Source: Bacteroidetes bacterium 43-93
GTDB lineage: Bacteria; Bacteroidota; Bacteroidia; Chitinophagales; Chitinophagaceae
Length of the DNA: 64,000 bases
Direction of reading: 5' to 3'
NCBI GenBank assembly: GCA_001897855.1
Contig: MKUO01000018.1
Span: 83,513-147,512 of the forward strand
The notes below the pieces were generated by a model. That model saw nothing but the letters and a program-made list of their open reading frames with translations, had not been told where the DNA came from and did no database searches. Positions 36,661 through 46,522 of the stretch are shown here, piece by piece. Within the stretch, counting starts at the first letter, position 1. Every line of letters begins with the position of its first letter. The translations under genes and the position numbers were made by a program.

Positions 36661-37023
36661 ATGACTCCAAACGAGAATATACATATTGCGGAAAACTGGT
36701 TTGCAGCGTTTAATGCGCATAACCTTGAGGCACTGCTGCAGCTTTACAGTGAGCATGCTGCGCATTATAGCCCCAAATTAAAAGCGCGTCAACCGGAAAC
36801 CAACGGGCTGATAAAGGGCAAAGAAGCCTTACGGGATTGGTGGCAGGATGCATTTGACAGGCTACCCGGACTACATTACCAGGTAAGCAGCCTTACCGCT
36901 AATAACGAGCGGATATTTATGGAGTACACCCGGCAGGTACCGGGAGAAGAAGATATGGCTATAGCGGAAGTACTGGAAATAAAAGACGGTGCAATACAAT
37001 TCTCGCGGGTATATCATGGCTAA
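36661..37023 (+). CDS. SnoaL-like / NTF2-fold protein
   Basis: 120 aa. A-E-N-W-F-A-A-F-N-A-H-N-L-E-A-L-L-Q-L-Y-S-E-H-A followed by the I-K-G-K-E-A-L-R-D-W-W segment and a strand-rich C-terminus fits the SnoaL-like polyketide cyclase / NTF2 fold. Many members are small-molecule binding or isomerase-like enzymes; nothing here defines the substrate. A TAACTTCG element at 36637-36644 may be its -7 promoter box. Divergent from the AHSA1-like gene, with 69 bases between. Confidence 0.82.
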   Translation: MTPNENIHIAENWFAAFNAHNLEALLQLYSEHAAHYSPKLKARQPETNGLIKGKEALRDWWQDAFDRLPGLHYQVSSLTANNERIFMEYTRQVPGEEDMAIAEVLEIKDGAIQFSRVYHG

Positions 37024-37044
37024 ACAAGGGCTATGAGCGGAGCG

Positions 37045-37461
37045 TTACCGTGAATTGTTGCCCGAGGTATTAAGTGTATTGCTACTGGTACCGTTATTAT
37101 CATTCCAGCCATTGTTGGGAAGGCTATTGAGGTTCATATTGCTATTCCCGGCGCCGTTCACACTATTTTTATTTAAAGCATTATTAGTTGGGGTATTAGT
37201 GGGTGTGTTTTGCTGTAACGATTGGTTGACGGCATTATATGGCCGGGCAGTGGGCGATGGCGGGTTTACAGATACGCCGGGATTAATGCTGTTATCAATA
37301 TTCGTATTATTAGCCGGCTGCGTACCGTTTACCTGGCCGGCATTCACATTACTGTTCAACAAAGGCTGACCGGGAGATGTGGCTTGTATTGGTTGGTTGA
37401 GTTGCGCATGAGCGCCCAATGCCATTGTCAAGATGGCGAGGATAAGCATTAACTGTTTCAT
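37045..37461 (-). CDS. Secreted asparagine-rich low-complexity protein
   Basis: 138 aa. Signal peptide 1-19 (G-A-H-A-Q). The mature part is almost entirely N, P, S, T, Q and G (for example T-N-T-P-T-N-N-A-L-N-K-N-S-V-N-G), with no cysteines and few charges. Probably intrinsically disordered and exported to the periplasm. No family recognised; no lipobox or sorting domain. The coding status rests on the proper signal peptide and open frame; composition alone would not prove it. Confidence 0.65.
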   Translation of the reverse strand: MKQLMLILAILTMALGAHAQLNQPIQATSPGQPLLNSNVNAGQVNGTQPANNTNIDNSINPGVSVNPPSPTARPYNAVNQSLQQNTPTNTPTNNALNKNSVNGAGNSNMNLNSLPNNGWNDNNGTSSNTLNTSGNNSR

Positions 37462-37504
37462 ACCGGTATTAATGAAAAGGATATGCCACAGGGTGTTAAA
37501 TATA

Positions 37505-37526
37505 AAGGGGGATAAACATCCCCCTT
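37505..37526 (-). terminator. Terminator after the 1192-aa beta-helix gene
   Basis: A 9-bp stem AAGGGGGAT / ATCCCCCTT (37505-37513 with 37518-37526), loop AAAC. It lies downstream of the minus-strand gene ending at 37592 and is followed on that strand by a T/A-rich run. Confidence 0.65.
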
Positions 37527-37591
37527 CTGTGTGCTATAATGTTGGCAAATTTCAGACATCATTAAATTAGGCCAACGACAATCGAAAATTT

Positions 37592-40500
37592 TTAATACTT
37601 AGTAAACTTGCTTACGGTTTCCCTGTCGCCTTCTAAGTACTTAAGCATATACATTCCTTTTGCAAGCTGCCTGATATCAATAGTATTAGTGCCACTAACA
37701 GCAGTTTGTGTAACTAAGATTTTACCCGCAAGATCTGTAACCGCTATCCTCGCATCAGCAGTTGCGTTGGCAATAGATACATTTACTACATCTGTAGCAG
37801 GGTTCGGATATACAGATATTGCAACATTACTGTTAACCCCGGCTATACCTGTAGGGAAAGTAGAGAACCCTATCAGACCCCATTCAGATTCGGGATAGAT
37901 GCTGTTACAATATGCCTTTACATACACATAATAATCACGTCCCGGAGCCAAAGGAATGTTGAGGCTATTAGTAGTAAGGGGAGTACCAAAAGCAGGTGGC
38001 GTAGGTGTATTAGTGATTGCATACTCATACTTGGTAGCCGTCTGGATAGTATCCCAATAAACAACTGCGCGGAACTGTGTGAGTGTGGCCATCTTAACAT
38101 CCGGCGTATGGCAGGTAATGAGCGTTTTAAACGGCACGGTAGCCCAACCGGAAGTATCCTTAATACCACAGATAGAACGGACATGCGCGTAGTATTGTGT
38201 ATTTTCTGTTAATGTGGTAGCAGATAATGTATTATTAGTAGTAAACCTGGAGCCGGCACCGCTGGCAGGTGTACCGGAATTATTATCAATTATCACCTGG
38301 TAACCTATAGGTAGAAATACAGGATCCCAATCAAGATCAGCAGTGAAAGCAGTTATATTGCTCACCTTTAGATTCTGCGGTTCTATTACACACCTGATGC
38401 CTATACGGGCATTTTCAACGATGGTGTACGCACCTGTACTATCCAGTGGATTGGCAGGATACGCGTGATTTAAAATGGAATCTGTTATAGCATTGCTATA
38501 GTTATAGCCTTCCCATGGGCCGTTGTTGGTTGACCTTGCAATTTTAGTATTTGTTTCGCTTGAAATATTGCCTAACCAGCCATTTTTATAATAAAGAGTT
38601 GGCACAGAAGAATATAATACGCTGCTACCTGTATTGAGAACCGCAGAGATATATCCCCTCTCTACCAGAGAAGGCATAGGACTGCCCACCTGTAAACCGG
38701 TGTATTGCTTCATGCTGGCGGTAGCAGGCACTGCGCTACCCCAATCTATGGTTGCCACTGTATCGGTACCAAAGCGGAACACTTGCCTTTTACCGGCTTG
38801 TGGTGTAACAGGTATGGCTTCGCAATCAGGAGGTGTGCTGGTAGGTGTAAACTCATAAGCACCTAGATCAGGCACACCGTCAAAGCGGGTCTTTGGCCTG
38901 AGTGCATTATTAAGGTCGAGGGTATCCCCATCTATATGGAGGGCGCGGCCCTGCACAGACCATGAATTAGGATTGGCAGGATCGGGGTGTACATCTCCGT
39001 TTGCAGGGTCTACAAAACCGGGATCGAAGAATATGGAATTTGCATCTCCTTTTGTTGTTTGTTTCCAAGCGTCAAAAGAGTTGGTGCTATAATTAGGGTA
39101 TTGCAGCTGGAAGTTTATATCAGAAGGTGAATAAAATAAATTATAATCAGACTTGAACCTAAGCGTATCACGCAGATAAACCCCGTTTGTATTTGACCCG
39201 CTGGATTTTGAAAAAATATTGTTATACAGATGCATCACTCCGGTATTCGACCCTGTATTATTTATCAAATAATTGGTACTGCCTGTGGCATTACTGTAAA
39301 AGGTATTATTAATAAAATACAGATCAGTACCTGTGTTAACGCCATAGTAGCTAGGCTCGTATATAAGATATGAAGACCCGGATGTATTTGTTGTAAAAAC
39401 ATTACTCAAGAACATATCCTGTCCAGGCGAGGACCCACCAAAGGCGTAAGTAGTGCCATAGTTACTGGTAAGCTTAAACGTATTACCTACAAAAGTTGCG
39501 CCTGCATAGTAAGAGTAGTTGGTGCTATACATACCATAAATAGTGCCTGAATTGGAGTTAAGATTGAACGTATTATTTTTTATTAACCCCCCATTGCCGT
39601 AGTAACCATAGTTATAGAGCGTTCCGTAGTTAGTGGAGATGTTATACGTGTTATTTTGAGCAACACTACCTGATGCAATATAATAGCAAGCATAATTATA
39701 GATAGATCCACTGCTTGTGTTAGTTATATTGATAGTATTGTTTTCGAAAGTATCTGTTGTTGTACTACTATTATAAACATTGGCAGCATAGTTATAGATA
39801 GAACCGTAGCCGGTGTTGGTATAATTGAATGTATTATTTCTGGCAGTAGAGTTATAAGCATAATACAGCGGACCATAACCATAGAAATAATATTTGCCGG
39901 TACCGCTAAATGAATTATTGCTGCAATCAAGATTATAGCTATACTGACAAGTCATAGGATACATATATCCTGAAGAAGAGTTACTGGTACCGTTACTCAC
40001 ATTGTTCTTGATCTCAAAATAAGTGCCGCTACTATTACTGTAGTTGGTAAAAAAGAAATACCAGGGATAATTGCCCGTATAATATCCGTTAGTGGTTGTA
40101 GTTACATTATTGCTATTGCAGCGGACATTATTACAGAAATAATAGGTACGCACTCCATAAACAGTGGAACCTGTAGAATTACAGCTTACAGTATTGTTAT
40201 TTACGTTTATATTATTACAATACCATTCAAAATTGACGCCATAAATAACAGAGCTGCTGTTAAGCGTAATATTATTGCCATCCACTATAAGTTCAGGAGC
40301 TGTAAGATCATTGTAGTTGCCATAATAGGTATAAACGCCATACAGACCGCTTGTATTGGTAGTGCTGATAGTATTGTTGCGCACTATGCAACCGCTAAAG
40401 GGATAATAATTGTAAATTCCATAATGGTAACCTGAAATCCCTGAGGCCGACATAATATTGTTTTCGATCGAGGTACCACCTAAGTGATTGGTGCGGATAT

Positions 40501-41170
40501 AGCAATAGTAGTTATTATTGAACTTATTGTTATTAAACGCATGATTGTTAACTGTAGTGCTGCTGGAAGCATTCCAATAAATACCATAGGAACCATTTGA
40601 AATTGTATCTGCTATAATACCATTCGATATCATTCCATCTGCGTTATCAGCAAAAATGATAGCACGGTTGGTAGAAGAAGTACTTCCCGTACTCCCCTGC
40701 AAAAGGCAGTTACTTACAGTATCGTAGGATGCAGCACCGCCAAACTCAATAACGTGTCCATAACTGGTACCTGTTGTTTTGAGTTGTAGATTTTTTATGG
40801 TTAAATATTCAGCATCCGTAATCTTGAAGATGTAATTGGATGATGATGTAGTAGCCAAAGTAATAGAAACTGTACCTGCACCACTCTGTGGCTGGAAGGT
40901 AATGGTATTGGTAGAAGAAGAGCCGGCATTGCTTGTGATCTCTCCCCGCCAGGACGAACCGGAATAGGAACCCGCCATGATATTGAACACGACAGGGCCT
41001 GTAATGGTAGAAGAGTTAAGATCAGTAATAGCAGAAGACAGATCGGCGTAATCGCCGGAGGCTCCGATAGTGTAGGTACCGGTGGTAACTGTGGCATAGG
41101 CATCGGGATTTCCCATTAATGCGAGCACACAGAACAATGAGAAAAGAATGCGTAAATAACAGTGTTTCAT
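37592..41170 (-). CDS. T9SS-exported beta-helix protein with FN3 domains
   Basis: 1192 aa. Signal peptide 1-26. Right-handed beta-helix at about 30-775. In 445-577 five consecutive rungs of the form N-N-T-F-N-x-x-x-x-x-G-T-I-Y-N-Y recur every 26-32 residues. The FG-x-x-x-V-A-x-I-x-W module is at about 794-915. FN3 domains lie at about 929-1016 and 1020-1106. The type A T9SS sorting domain is at 1113-1192 (V-Y-P-N-P-A-T-D-V). The N-terminal 100 residues and the G-V-P-D-L-G-A-Y-E-F-T-P end of the helix match the 1993-aa protein at 8.6 kb, so the two are paralogues. Surface adhesin or glycan-binding roles are plausible; no catalytic residues recognised. Confidence 0.9.
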   Translation of the reverse strand: MKHCYLRILFSLFCVLALMGNPDAYATVTTGTYTIGASGDYADLSSAITDLNSSTITGPVVFNIMAGSYSGSSWRGEITSNAGSSSTNTITFQPQSGAGTVSITLATTSSSNYIFKITDAEYLTIKNLQLKTTGTSYGHVIEFGGAASYDTVSNCLLQGSTGSTSSTNRAIIFADNADGMISNGIIADTISNGSYGIYWNASSSTTVNNHAFNNNKFNNNYYCYIRTNHLGGTSIENNIMSASGISGYHYGIYNYYPFSGCIVRNNTISTTNTSGLYGVYTYYGNYNDLTAPELIVDGNNITLNSSSVIYGVNFEWYCNNINVNNNTVSCNSTGSTVYGVRTYYFCNNVRCNSNNVTTTTNGYYTGNYPWYFFFTNYSNSSGTYFEIKNNVSNGTSNSSSGYMYPMTCQYSYNLDCSNNSFSGTGKYYFYGYGPLYYAYNSTARNNTFNYTNTGYGSIYNYAANVYNSSTTTDTFENNTINITNTSSGSIYNYACYYIASGSVAQNNTYNISTNYGTLYNYGYYGNGGLIKNNTFNLNSNSGTIYGMYSTNYSYYAGATFVGNTFKLTSNYGTTYAFGGSSPGQDMFLSNVFTTNTSGSSYLIYEPSYYGVNTGTDLYFINNTFYSNATGSTNYLINNTGSNTGVMHLYNNIFSKSSGSNTNGVYLRDTLRFKSDYNLFYSPSDINFQLQYPNYSTNSFDAWKQTTKGDANSIFFDPGFVDPANGDVHPDPANPNSWSVQGRALHIDGDTLDLNNALRPKTRFDGVPDLGAYEFTPTSTPPDCEAIPVTPQAGKRQVFRFGTDTVATIDWGSAVPATASMKQYTGLQVGSPMPSLVERGYISAVLNTGSSVLYSSVPTLYYKNGWLGNISSETNTKIARSTNNGPWEGYNYSNAITDSILNHAYPANPLDSTGAYTIVENARIGIRCVIEPQNLKVSNITAFTADLDWDPVFLPIGYQVIIDNNSGTPASGAGSRFTTNNTLSATTLTENTQYYAHVRSICGIKDTSGWATVPFKTLITCHTPDVKMATLTQFRAVVYWDTIQTATKYEYAITNTPTPPAFGTPLTTNSLNIPLAPGRDYYVYVKAYCNSIYPESEWGLIGFSTFPTGIAGVNSNVAISVYPNPATDVVNVSIANATADARIAVTDLAGKILVTQTAVSGTNTIDIRQLAKGMYMLKYLEGDRETVSKFTKY

Positions 41171-41446
41171 ATGCGTTACGTTTGAATGTTGGAGTTTTAG
41201 CCAGATGTTGCGGCAGCAACGCTTTACTGCCTGATGTCTGAATTATTGTCAACCACAATTTAACCAGTAGCCTATTTAATAAACAGCTATTAAAAAGAGT
41301 TTAATCCCTTCTTTAACGCATTTTAATTATCAGTTAATCCGTTTTTAATGTAGAATTTCAATAGCAACAATAAAACAACATTATTCAAATAAATAAAAGA
41401 CTAAAGTGTAATTGTAAAAACTGATGATCCGCTGGTAACCAGTTAT

Positions 41447-42340
41447 TTATAACACAGGTTCGATAAAAATTTGCTTTATGCGTGGATACTGTAACTGTAC
41501 CGCATTCGCTACTCGCCGGATGGCATCAGCTATATCTTCGGTAGTAAGGCCGTCTTTAAAAATAGCATTTATCTGCAGCACCACCTCTTCAGGGGCCATA
41601 TAAGTGGAATAGTGTTTCTTTACCCTTATAATACTATGGTCCTGTTCGATAAGGCGAATGATTGCCAGCATCGTTTTTCTGCCAATCGGTTCTCCCATCA
41701 GCAGGCTTTTACTCTCGCGGACCAGAACCAAAGAGATAAGTCCGAGAATAATACCGATGATGACAGAAGCCCCGGCATCGTAATATACATTGCGGAAACG
41801 ATGCTGCAAATAGACACCTAAAAATGCCACCACCAGGCTGATGACATCACCCACATCGCCCAATAAAACAATAAAGGTAGAAGGGTCTTTGCTTTGCGTG
41901 ACAGCCTTCCAAAAAGTCTGGTCGCCTCTTTGGTGGTTAAATGCCCTCAATGCAGAAACCATAGAGACAGAAGTAAATATCAACGATAGCGCAAGTATGA
42001 GGTAGTTCCATGTACCGTCGCCAGATATCTCCGGGCGCCTGAACCTTAAGATACCTTCGTAAAAGGATATGCATCCACCCATTAGGAAAAAGATGAGGGA
42101 CACTATAAAAGACCAGAAATATAGTTCGCGCCCGTAACCGAAGGGACGTAAAGCATCGGGCCTTTTATTACTGATCTTTACTCCCCATATCAGCAATAAC
42201 TGGCTTACAGCATCGATAACGGAGTGTACACCCTCTGACAGCATAGAGGAACTACCGGTGAGCCCCGCTGCGATAAACTTTGACGTGGCAATCACCACAT
42301 CTACCACCAATGATATGTATAGGAATGGCCTTATTTTCAC
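41447..42340 (-). CDS. Cation diffusion facilitator, ZnT9-like clade
   Basis: 297 aa, six membrane helices and a cytoplasmic C-terminal domain. S-S-M-L-S-E-G-V-H-S-V-I-D-A-V-S-Q (helix 2) and P-F-G-Y-G-R-E-L-Y-F-W-S-F are typical of the ZnT9/SLC30A9-like branch of the CDF family. Helix 5 carries G-D-V-G-D in place of the usual H-x-x-x-D. It exports divalent metal by proton exchange; the metal cannot be told from the sequence (Zn, Mn or Fe possible). The start is GTG 42340. Divergent from the AI-2E-family gene. Confidence 0.9.
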   Translation of the reverse strand: MKIRPFLYISLVVDVVIATSKFIAAGLTGSSSMLSEGVHSVIDAVSQLLLIWGVKISNKRPDALRPFGYGRELYFWSFIVSLIFFLMGGCISFYEGILRFRRPEISGDGTWNYLILALSLIFTSVSMVSALRAFNHQRGDQTFWKAVTQSKDPSTFIVLLGDVGDVISLVVAFLGVYLQHRFRNVYYDAGASVIIGIILGLISLVLVRESKSLLMGEPIGRKTMLAIIRLIEQDHSIIRVKKHYSTYMAPEEVVLQINAIFKDGLTTEDIADAIRRVANAVQLQYPRIKQIFIEPVL

Positions 42341-42484
42341 ACGGTTCTGATTTATTTTTTGAGGCGGTACAAAATGACCATGCTGTTAATATTTCCTGCT
42401 TTCATCCAGAGGCAAGGTTTTTACAGGATTAGGTCATTTAACTTCATGCCAAAGACTATTTAATTTGTTATATTTAGATAAAGG

Positions 42485-43558
42485 ATGCCAATGATGAGGG
42501 AAATAAAGCTGCCATTCTACGCGCAAATGGCACTTGTGCTTATTAGCATTGTTATAATATTAATATTAATGCGTGCAGGCAGCCTGATATTTATTCCCCT
42601 GTTCTTTGCCTTGCTCATTTCCGTGACGCTATATCCTTTGTGCGACAAGATGGAACGTACCGGCTTGCCCCGGAGCCTTGCTGCTTTTCTTAGCGTACTG
42701 CTTTTTATCATCGGGATGGGTGCATTCATTTATCTGCTTGCGGTACAGATCATCAGCTTTTCGCAGGACTTTCCGGAATTCCGTAAACGGATAATATTGC
42801 TTATAGCTGACCTGCAGGAATTCATATCCAGGAAGTATCATGTAAATGCCTCTCAGCAAATAGACTATCTGAATAATTCTACAACTAATATATTGGAGCG
42901 GATTGCTAATTCCATCGGGGGATTGTTTACTTCTGTATTGGAATTTGTAATATGGACCATCTTTGTTTTTGTATTCAGCTATTTTATTCTTTTCCACCGC
43001 AGGCTGTTATATCGATTCATCACCAGCCTGTTTAAGCCGTCTATGCAAGACAAGGTAAATACCGTAATTGCCGATACGAGGTCTATCATTAACCATTATA
43101 TCCTAGGCTTGCTGCTGGAAATGACCATTATGACCGTAGTGAATTGCTCTGTATTCTTTTTACTGGGCGTGAAATACGCGTTACTATTGGGGATGCTTGC
43201 TGCTGTGCTAAACATCGTCCCTTACTTAGGGATTTATACAGCAATGACTATTGGCATGCTGGTAACCTTTGCCAACGGTACGCTTAACGAAGCGCTGGGC
43301 GTGGGCATTTCACTTATAGTAGTACATTTCTTTGATGCAAATGTGCTGATGCCGCGGATAGTAGGATCAAGAGTAAAGATGAACGCCCTGATCACTATAT
43401 TGGCTGTACTGACAGGCAACCTGGTATGGGGCATTGCGGGTATGTTCCTTTTTATACCCTTAACAGCGATACTAAAAGTAATATTTGAACAGATAGAAGC
43501 TACCCGTGCCTGGGCTTTGCTTATTGGCGCTGAGGATAAACTTCAGCGTAAAAAATAA
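42485..43558 (+). CDS. AI-2E family (PerM-like) membrane transporter
   Basis: 357 aa, about seven to eight membrane helices. F-I-P-L-F-F-A-L-L-I-S-V-T-L-Y-P-L near the start and later N-I-V-P-Y-L-G-I-Y and V-H-F-F-D-A-N-V-L-M-P-R-I-V-G-S fit the family. Members have been linked to autoinducer-2 export, Na+/H+ antiport or other transport; the substrate is open. It is followed after 36 bases by the propeller kinase, so co-transcription is possible. Confidence 0.9.
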   Translation: MPMMREIKLPFYAQMALVLISIVIILILMRAGSLIFIPLFFALLISVTLYPLCDKMERTGLPRSLAAFLSVLLFIIGMGAFIYLLAVQIISFSQDFPEFRKRIILLIADLQEFISRKYHVNASQQIDYLNNSTTNILERIANSIGGLFTSVLEFVIWTIFVFVFSYFILFHRRLLYRFITSLFKPSMQDKVNTVIADTRSIINHYILGLLLEMTIMTVVNCSVFFLLGVKYALLLGMLAAVLNIVPYLGIYTAMTIGMLVTFANGTLNEALGVGISLIVVHFFDANVLMPRIVGSRVKMNALITILAVLTGNLVWGIAGMFLFIPLTAILKVIFEQIEATRAWALLIGAEDKLQRKK

Positions 43559-43594
43559 GATTGTTCTCCTTATTTTAATTGCGAGATCATTGCC

Positions 43595-46522
43595 ATGAAA
43601 AGTACTGCATTCCTGCTAATGATGCTATTGTGCATATTGGGTAGTCCTGATGTCTTTTCACAAAGCATATATATAAAGCATTATTCCATCAACGAAGGTC
43701 TTGCCGGCAACCATGTATATATGTGCCACCAGGATGCAGAAGGATATTTATGGATAGCCACTACCTCAGGGCTAAGCAGATTTGATGGTAAAAAATTCAA
43801 GAACTACGACTACCGGAATGGTCTTGTAGATAATGAAGTACTATTTGTAAGCCATGACGCCAATAATAATATTTGGGTTAATGCATTTACCTCGGAACCA
43901 TCATTATCTGTAATCAAAAACAATGTTGTAGATCATATAGCAGTGCCTATTGGAAACAATATATCAGAGGAGTATTACAGCGAATGGCATAAGACCATTT
44001 ATATGAGTGGCAATCACCGGCTGGCATTAATTAAGCCGGGCTCGAAACCAGTAACAATTATTACACCTCTTATTTCAGGCTCCAGGTATTTTGAAACAGA
44101 AGATCATTTGATACTATCGGGGGACGGCCGAAATCTGTATTCGATACAAGATACAAACATCACTTTCTTCCAGGATCTGCAACTTGATACTGTGTATTCA
44201 AGGGCTTATTATTACAATCGTACACTTTATCTGATCAGTGGCAATTCTGTTTATACATATACATACAGCGGAAAAAAATTCCATTGTGTATCACATATGT
44301 CCTATAAGGGAAAACCGAATCTTCTTTTCAGTAACAGATATGGATTGTGGGTAACCTTTATGAACCAGAAAGGCGCCATTCTTTACCGGGACTTCAACAC
44401 ATCTTCAAAAAAAGAACAGGTCAGGATACCGGGATTCGTGAATTATTTCTGTAATGACAGCGAAAATGGAGTATGGATAGCAACAACTGACAATGGCATG
44501 TTTTACATACCCAATGCAAACCTCGTCAACTATACCCCGGATGATGGTATCGCCTCTTGCGTAGTATATGCTGCGAATAAATTATCTAATGACGAATTTT
44601 GGCTGGGATACAACACAGGCAAAGCGGATCGAATAAAATTCATGCAAGGAAAAATCAGCGTGCTTGAAAGAGCTAATTTTTACCCGTTTGACTATAACAA
44701 TAACCCTATACTCGACATCCTACATCTTCACGATGAAGTATACTTCTTATCCAGAACCGGCTTGTTTAAGAAAACACAGGATAGGTTATATCAAATCCAT
44801 ATAGACAACACCCAAAAATCTATGTATTTGTTGAACGATAGCACCATCGCTATTGGTGGGTGGAACTATATATTATATTACAACAGGTCGGGCAAGCGTA
44901 TAAAATATCAACTTGGCCGTATCTATGCTCATGCAGTAGACACTTTGGACGGTTTGGCGTGGGCAGGTGGTATAGACGGTTTATTTGCAATACCTATTAA
45001 AAATAACGGATCACCTATTCATCTACAAGCATTCCCACAAATCAAGATCAACGCACTATGTTACGCCGCACCTTATTTGCTGATAGGTACCCAGAATAAT
45101 GGATTATATATAGTACACAAAGATTCTACCAGCCAGAAAACAGCTTACCGGAAAATATTCTTGCCGATATCCAACAATGTTAAAGCCATCATCGCAAAGA
45201 ACGAACGTGTGTGGGTAGGTACTAATAAGGGGCTGATTACCGGGGTTGTGAATGATAAATTTACCAGGCTTGAAAACCGCCTGATCATTGATGACAACGA
45301 TGGGCTTATTTGTTCGGAAATAAATAAGATCACTGCAATCGATTCAGGAGTTTTAGTAGCCGGATATGGTGGTATAAGCATTGCATACCCATACCACTCT
45401 TTCAAACACCAATACATTATCTCCGGAGTAAGCATGAAAGAAGCAAATACAGGCATTGTTAATATAACAGATAGCATTCGTACAGGATACAGCACGAAAG
45501 GCCTGGAGATCGGTTTCGAGGCAGTAAGTCTGAAGTATGGATCGGAGATGGTGTATAGATATAAGTTGGAGCCATTTGACGAAAGATGGAAGATCACAAA
45601 AAACAATACGGTTCAGTATACCAATATCCCACCCGGTGACTATCATTTAAGAGTGTACGCTTATGATAATAGAGGCAATACAAGCCCGGTCAAAACTTTG
45701 TCTATTGTCATTTTGCCCTTGTGGTGGCAGACCAATTGGTTCAAAATAGGCTTATTGCTGATGATAGCAGGCATATGTATGTCAGGGCTGAGATATTACC
45801 ACTCGATCATGAAAAAACGTACAGAAAATAAACTGCGACAAGACAGGCTAGTAGCCCATGCTAAGCTGGAAGCATTAAGGGGACAGCTCAAGCCTCACTT
45901 CATTTTCAATTCGTTAAACGCGATCCAGGACTATATCTACAACAACAAAAATGACGACGCAGCCGCTTTACTGCAAGGTTTTTCCGGATTGATAAGGAAC
46001 GGGCTTCTTCTTTCGGACAGTGATTTCACAACTATAGAAAAGGAAGTATCCTTCATAAAGAGGTACCTGGAGCTCGAACGAATGAAATGTGATAACTGCT
46101 TTACCTACAATATAGAAGTCTCAAAAGAAATTTATAATTTTGTTATACCATCCCTTATTACACAGCCTTTTACAGAAAATGCGGTGGTGCATGGCGTACG
46201 AAGTGTGCAGGACATTGATGCTGTGATACAAATCTCCTATTCCCTATCTGACGGCGACCTTGTGTGTATGATATCTGATAATGGCATAGGCATCAAGAAA
46301 TCTATGATGCAGAAAAAAATACATTATTCGATAGGCACACATATTTCGCAAGACAGGATCAATTATTTTAATAAAGGATTAGGAATCGACATTGTACTTA
46401 ACATACAGGACAAGTCGAACCTTGCAATACCTGACCAGGGAACCCTGGTAACAATTATTATTAAAAACATTGCTCAACTGCAGAACCATGAAAACAACAT
46501 TCCGCAGCCTGATAGTAGATGA
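43595..46522 (+). CDS. Two-component propeller sensor kinase, LytS type
   Basis: 975 aa. Signal peptide 1-23. Periplasmic beta-propeller at about 24-640 with repeats such as G-Y-L-W-I-A-T-T-S-G-L-S-R-F-D-G-K and W-V-G-T-N-K-G-L. Y_Y_Y domain at about 640-706. Membrane helix 714-736. His_kinase (LytS/YpdA) domain with L-K-P-H-F-I-F-N-S-L-N (H768), then HATPase with E-N-A-V-V-H-G (861-867) and D-N-G-I-G-I (895-900). The propeller probably senses a carbohydrate or other extracellular ligand. Its end overlaps the LytTR regulator by 35 bases, so the two form a pair. It differs from SusR/HTCS hybrids in lacking a fused AraC regulator. Confidence 0.95.
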   Translation: MKSTAFLLMMLLCILGSPDVFSQSIYIKHYSINEGLAGNHVYMCHQDAEGYLWIATTSGLSRFDGKKFKNYDYRNGLVDNEVLFVSHDANNNIWVNAFTSEPSLSVIKNNVVDHIAVPIGNNISEEYYSEWHKTIYMSGNHRLALIKPGSKPVTIITPLISGSRYFETEDHLILSGDGRNLYSIQDTNITFFQDLQLDTVYSRAYYYNRTLYLISGNSVYTYTYSGKKFHCVSHMSYKGKPNLLFSNRYGLWVTFMNQKGAILYRDFNTSSKKEQVRIPGFVNYFCNDSENGVWIATTDNGMFYIPNANLVNYTPDDGIASCVVYAANKLSNDEFWLGYNTGKADRIKFMQGKISVLERANFYPFDYNNNPILDILHLHDEVYFLSRTGLFKKTQDRLYQIHIDNTQKSMYLLNDSTIAIGGWNYILYYNRSGKRIKYQLGRIYAHAVDTLDGLAWAGGIDGLFAIPIKNNGSPIHLQAFPQIKINALCYAAPYLLIGTQNNGLYIVHKDSTSQKTAYRKIFLPISNNVKAIIAKNERVWVGTNKGLITGVVNDKFTRLENRLIIDDNDGLICSEINKITAIDSGVLVAGYGGISIAYPYHSFKHQYIISGVSMKEANTGIVNITDSIRTGYSTKGLEIGFEAVSLKYGSEMVYRYKLEPFDERWKITKNNTVQYTNIPPGDYHLRVYAYDNRGNTSPVKTLSIVILPLWWQTNWFKIGLLLMIAGICMSGLRYYHSIMKKRTENKLRQDRLVAHAKLEALRGQLKPHFIFNSLNAIQDYIYNNKNDDAAALLQGFSGLIRNGLLLSDSDFTTIEKEVSFIKRYLELERMKCDNCFTYNIEVSKEIYNFVIPSLITQPFTENAVVHGVRSVQDIDAVIQISYSLSDGDLVCMISDNGIGIKKSMMQKKIHYSIGTHISQDRINYFNKGLGIDIVLNIQDKSNLAIPDQGTLVTIIIKNIAQLQNHENNIPQPDSR

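Noticed and set aside
39440..39838. Possible CRISPR-like array because of regularly spaced similar units
   Set aside because: The units are in frame, encode beta-helix rungs, vary in length (26-32 codons) and are not identical at DNA level.
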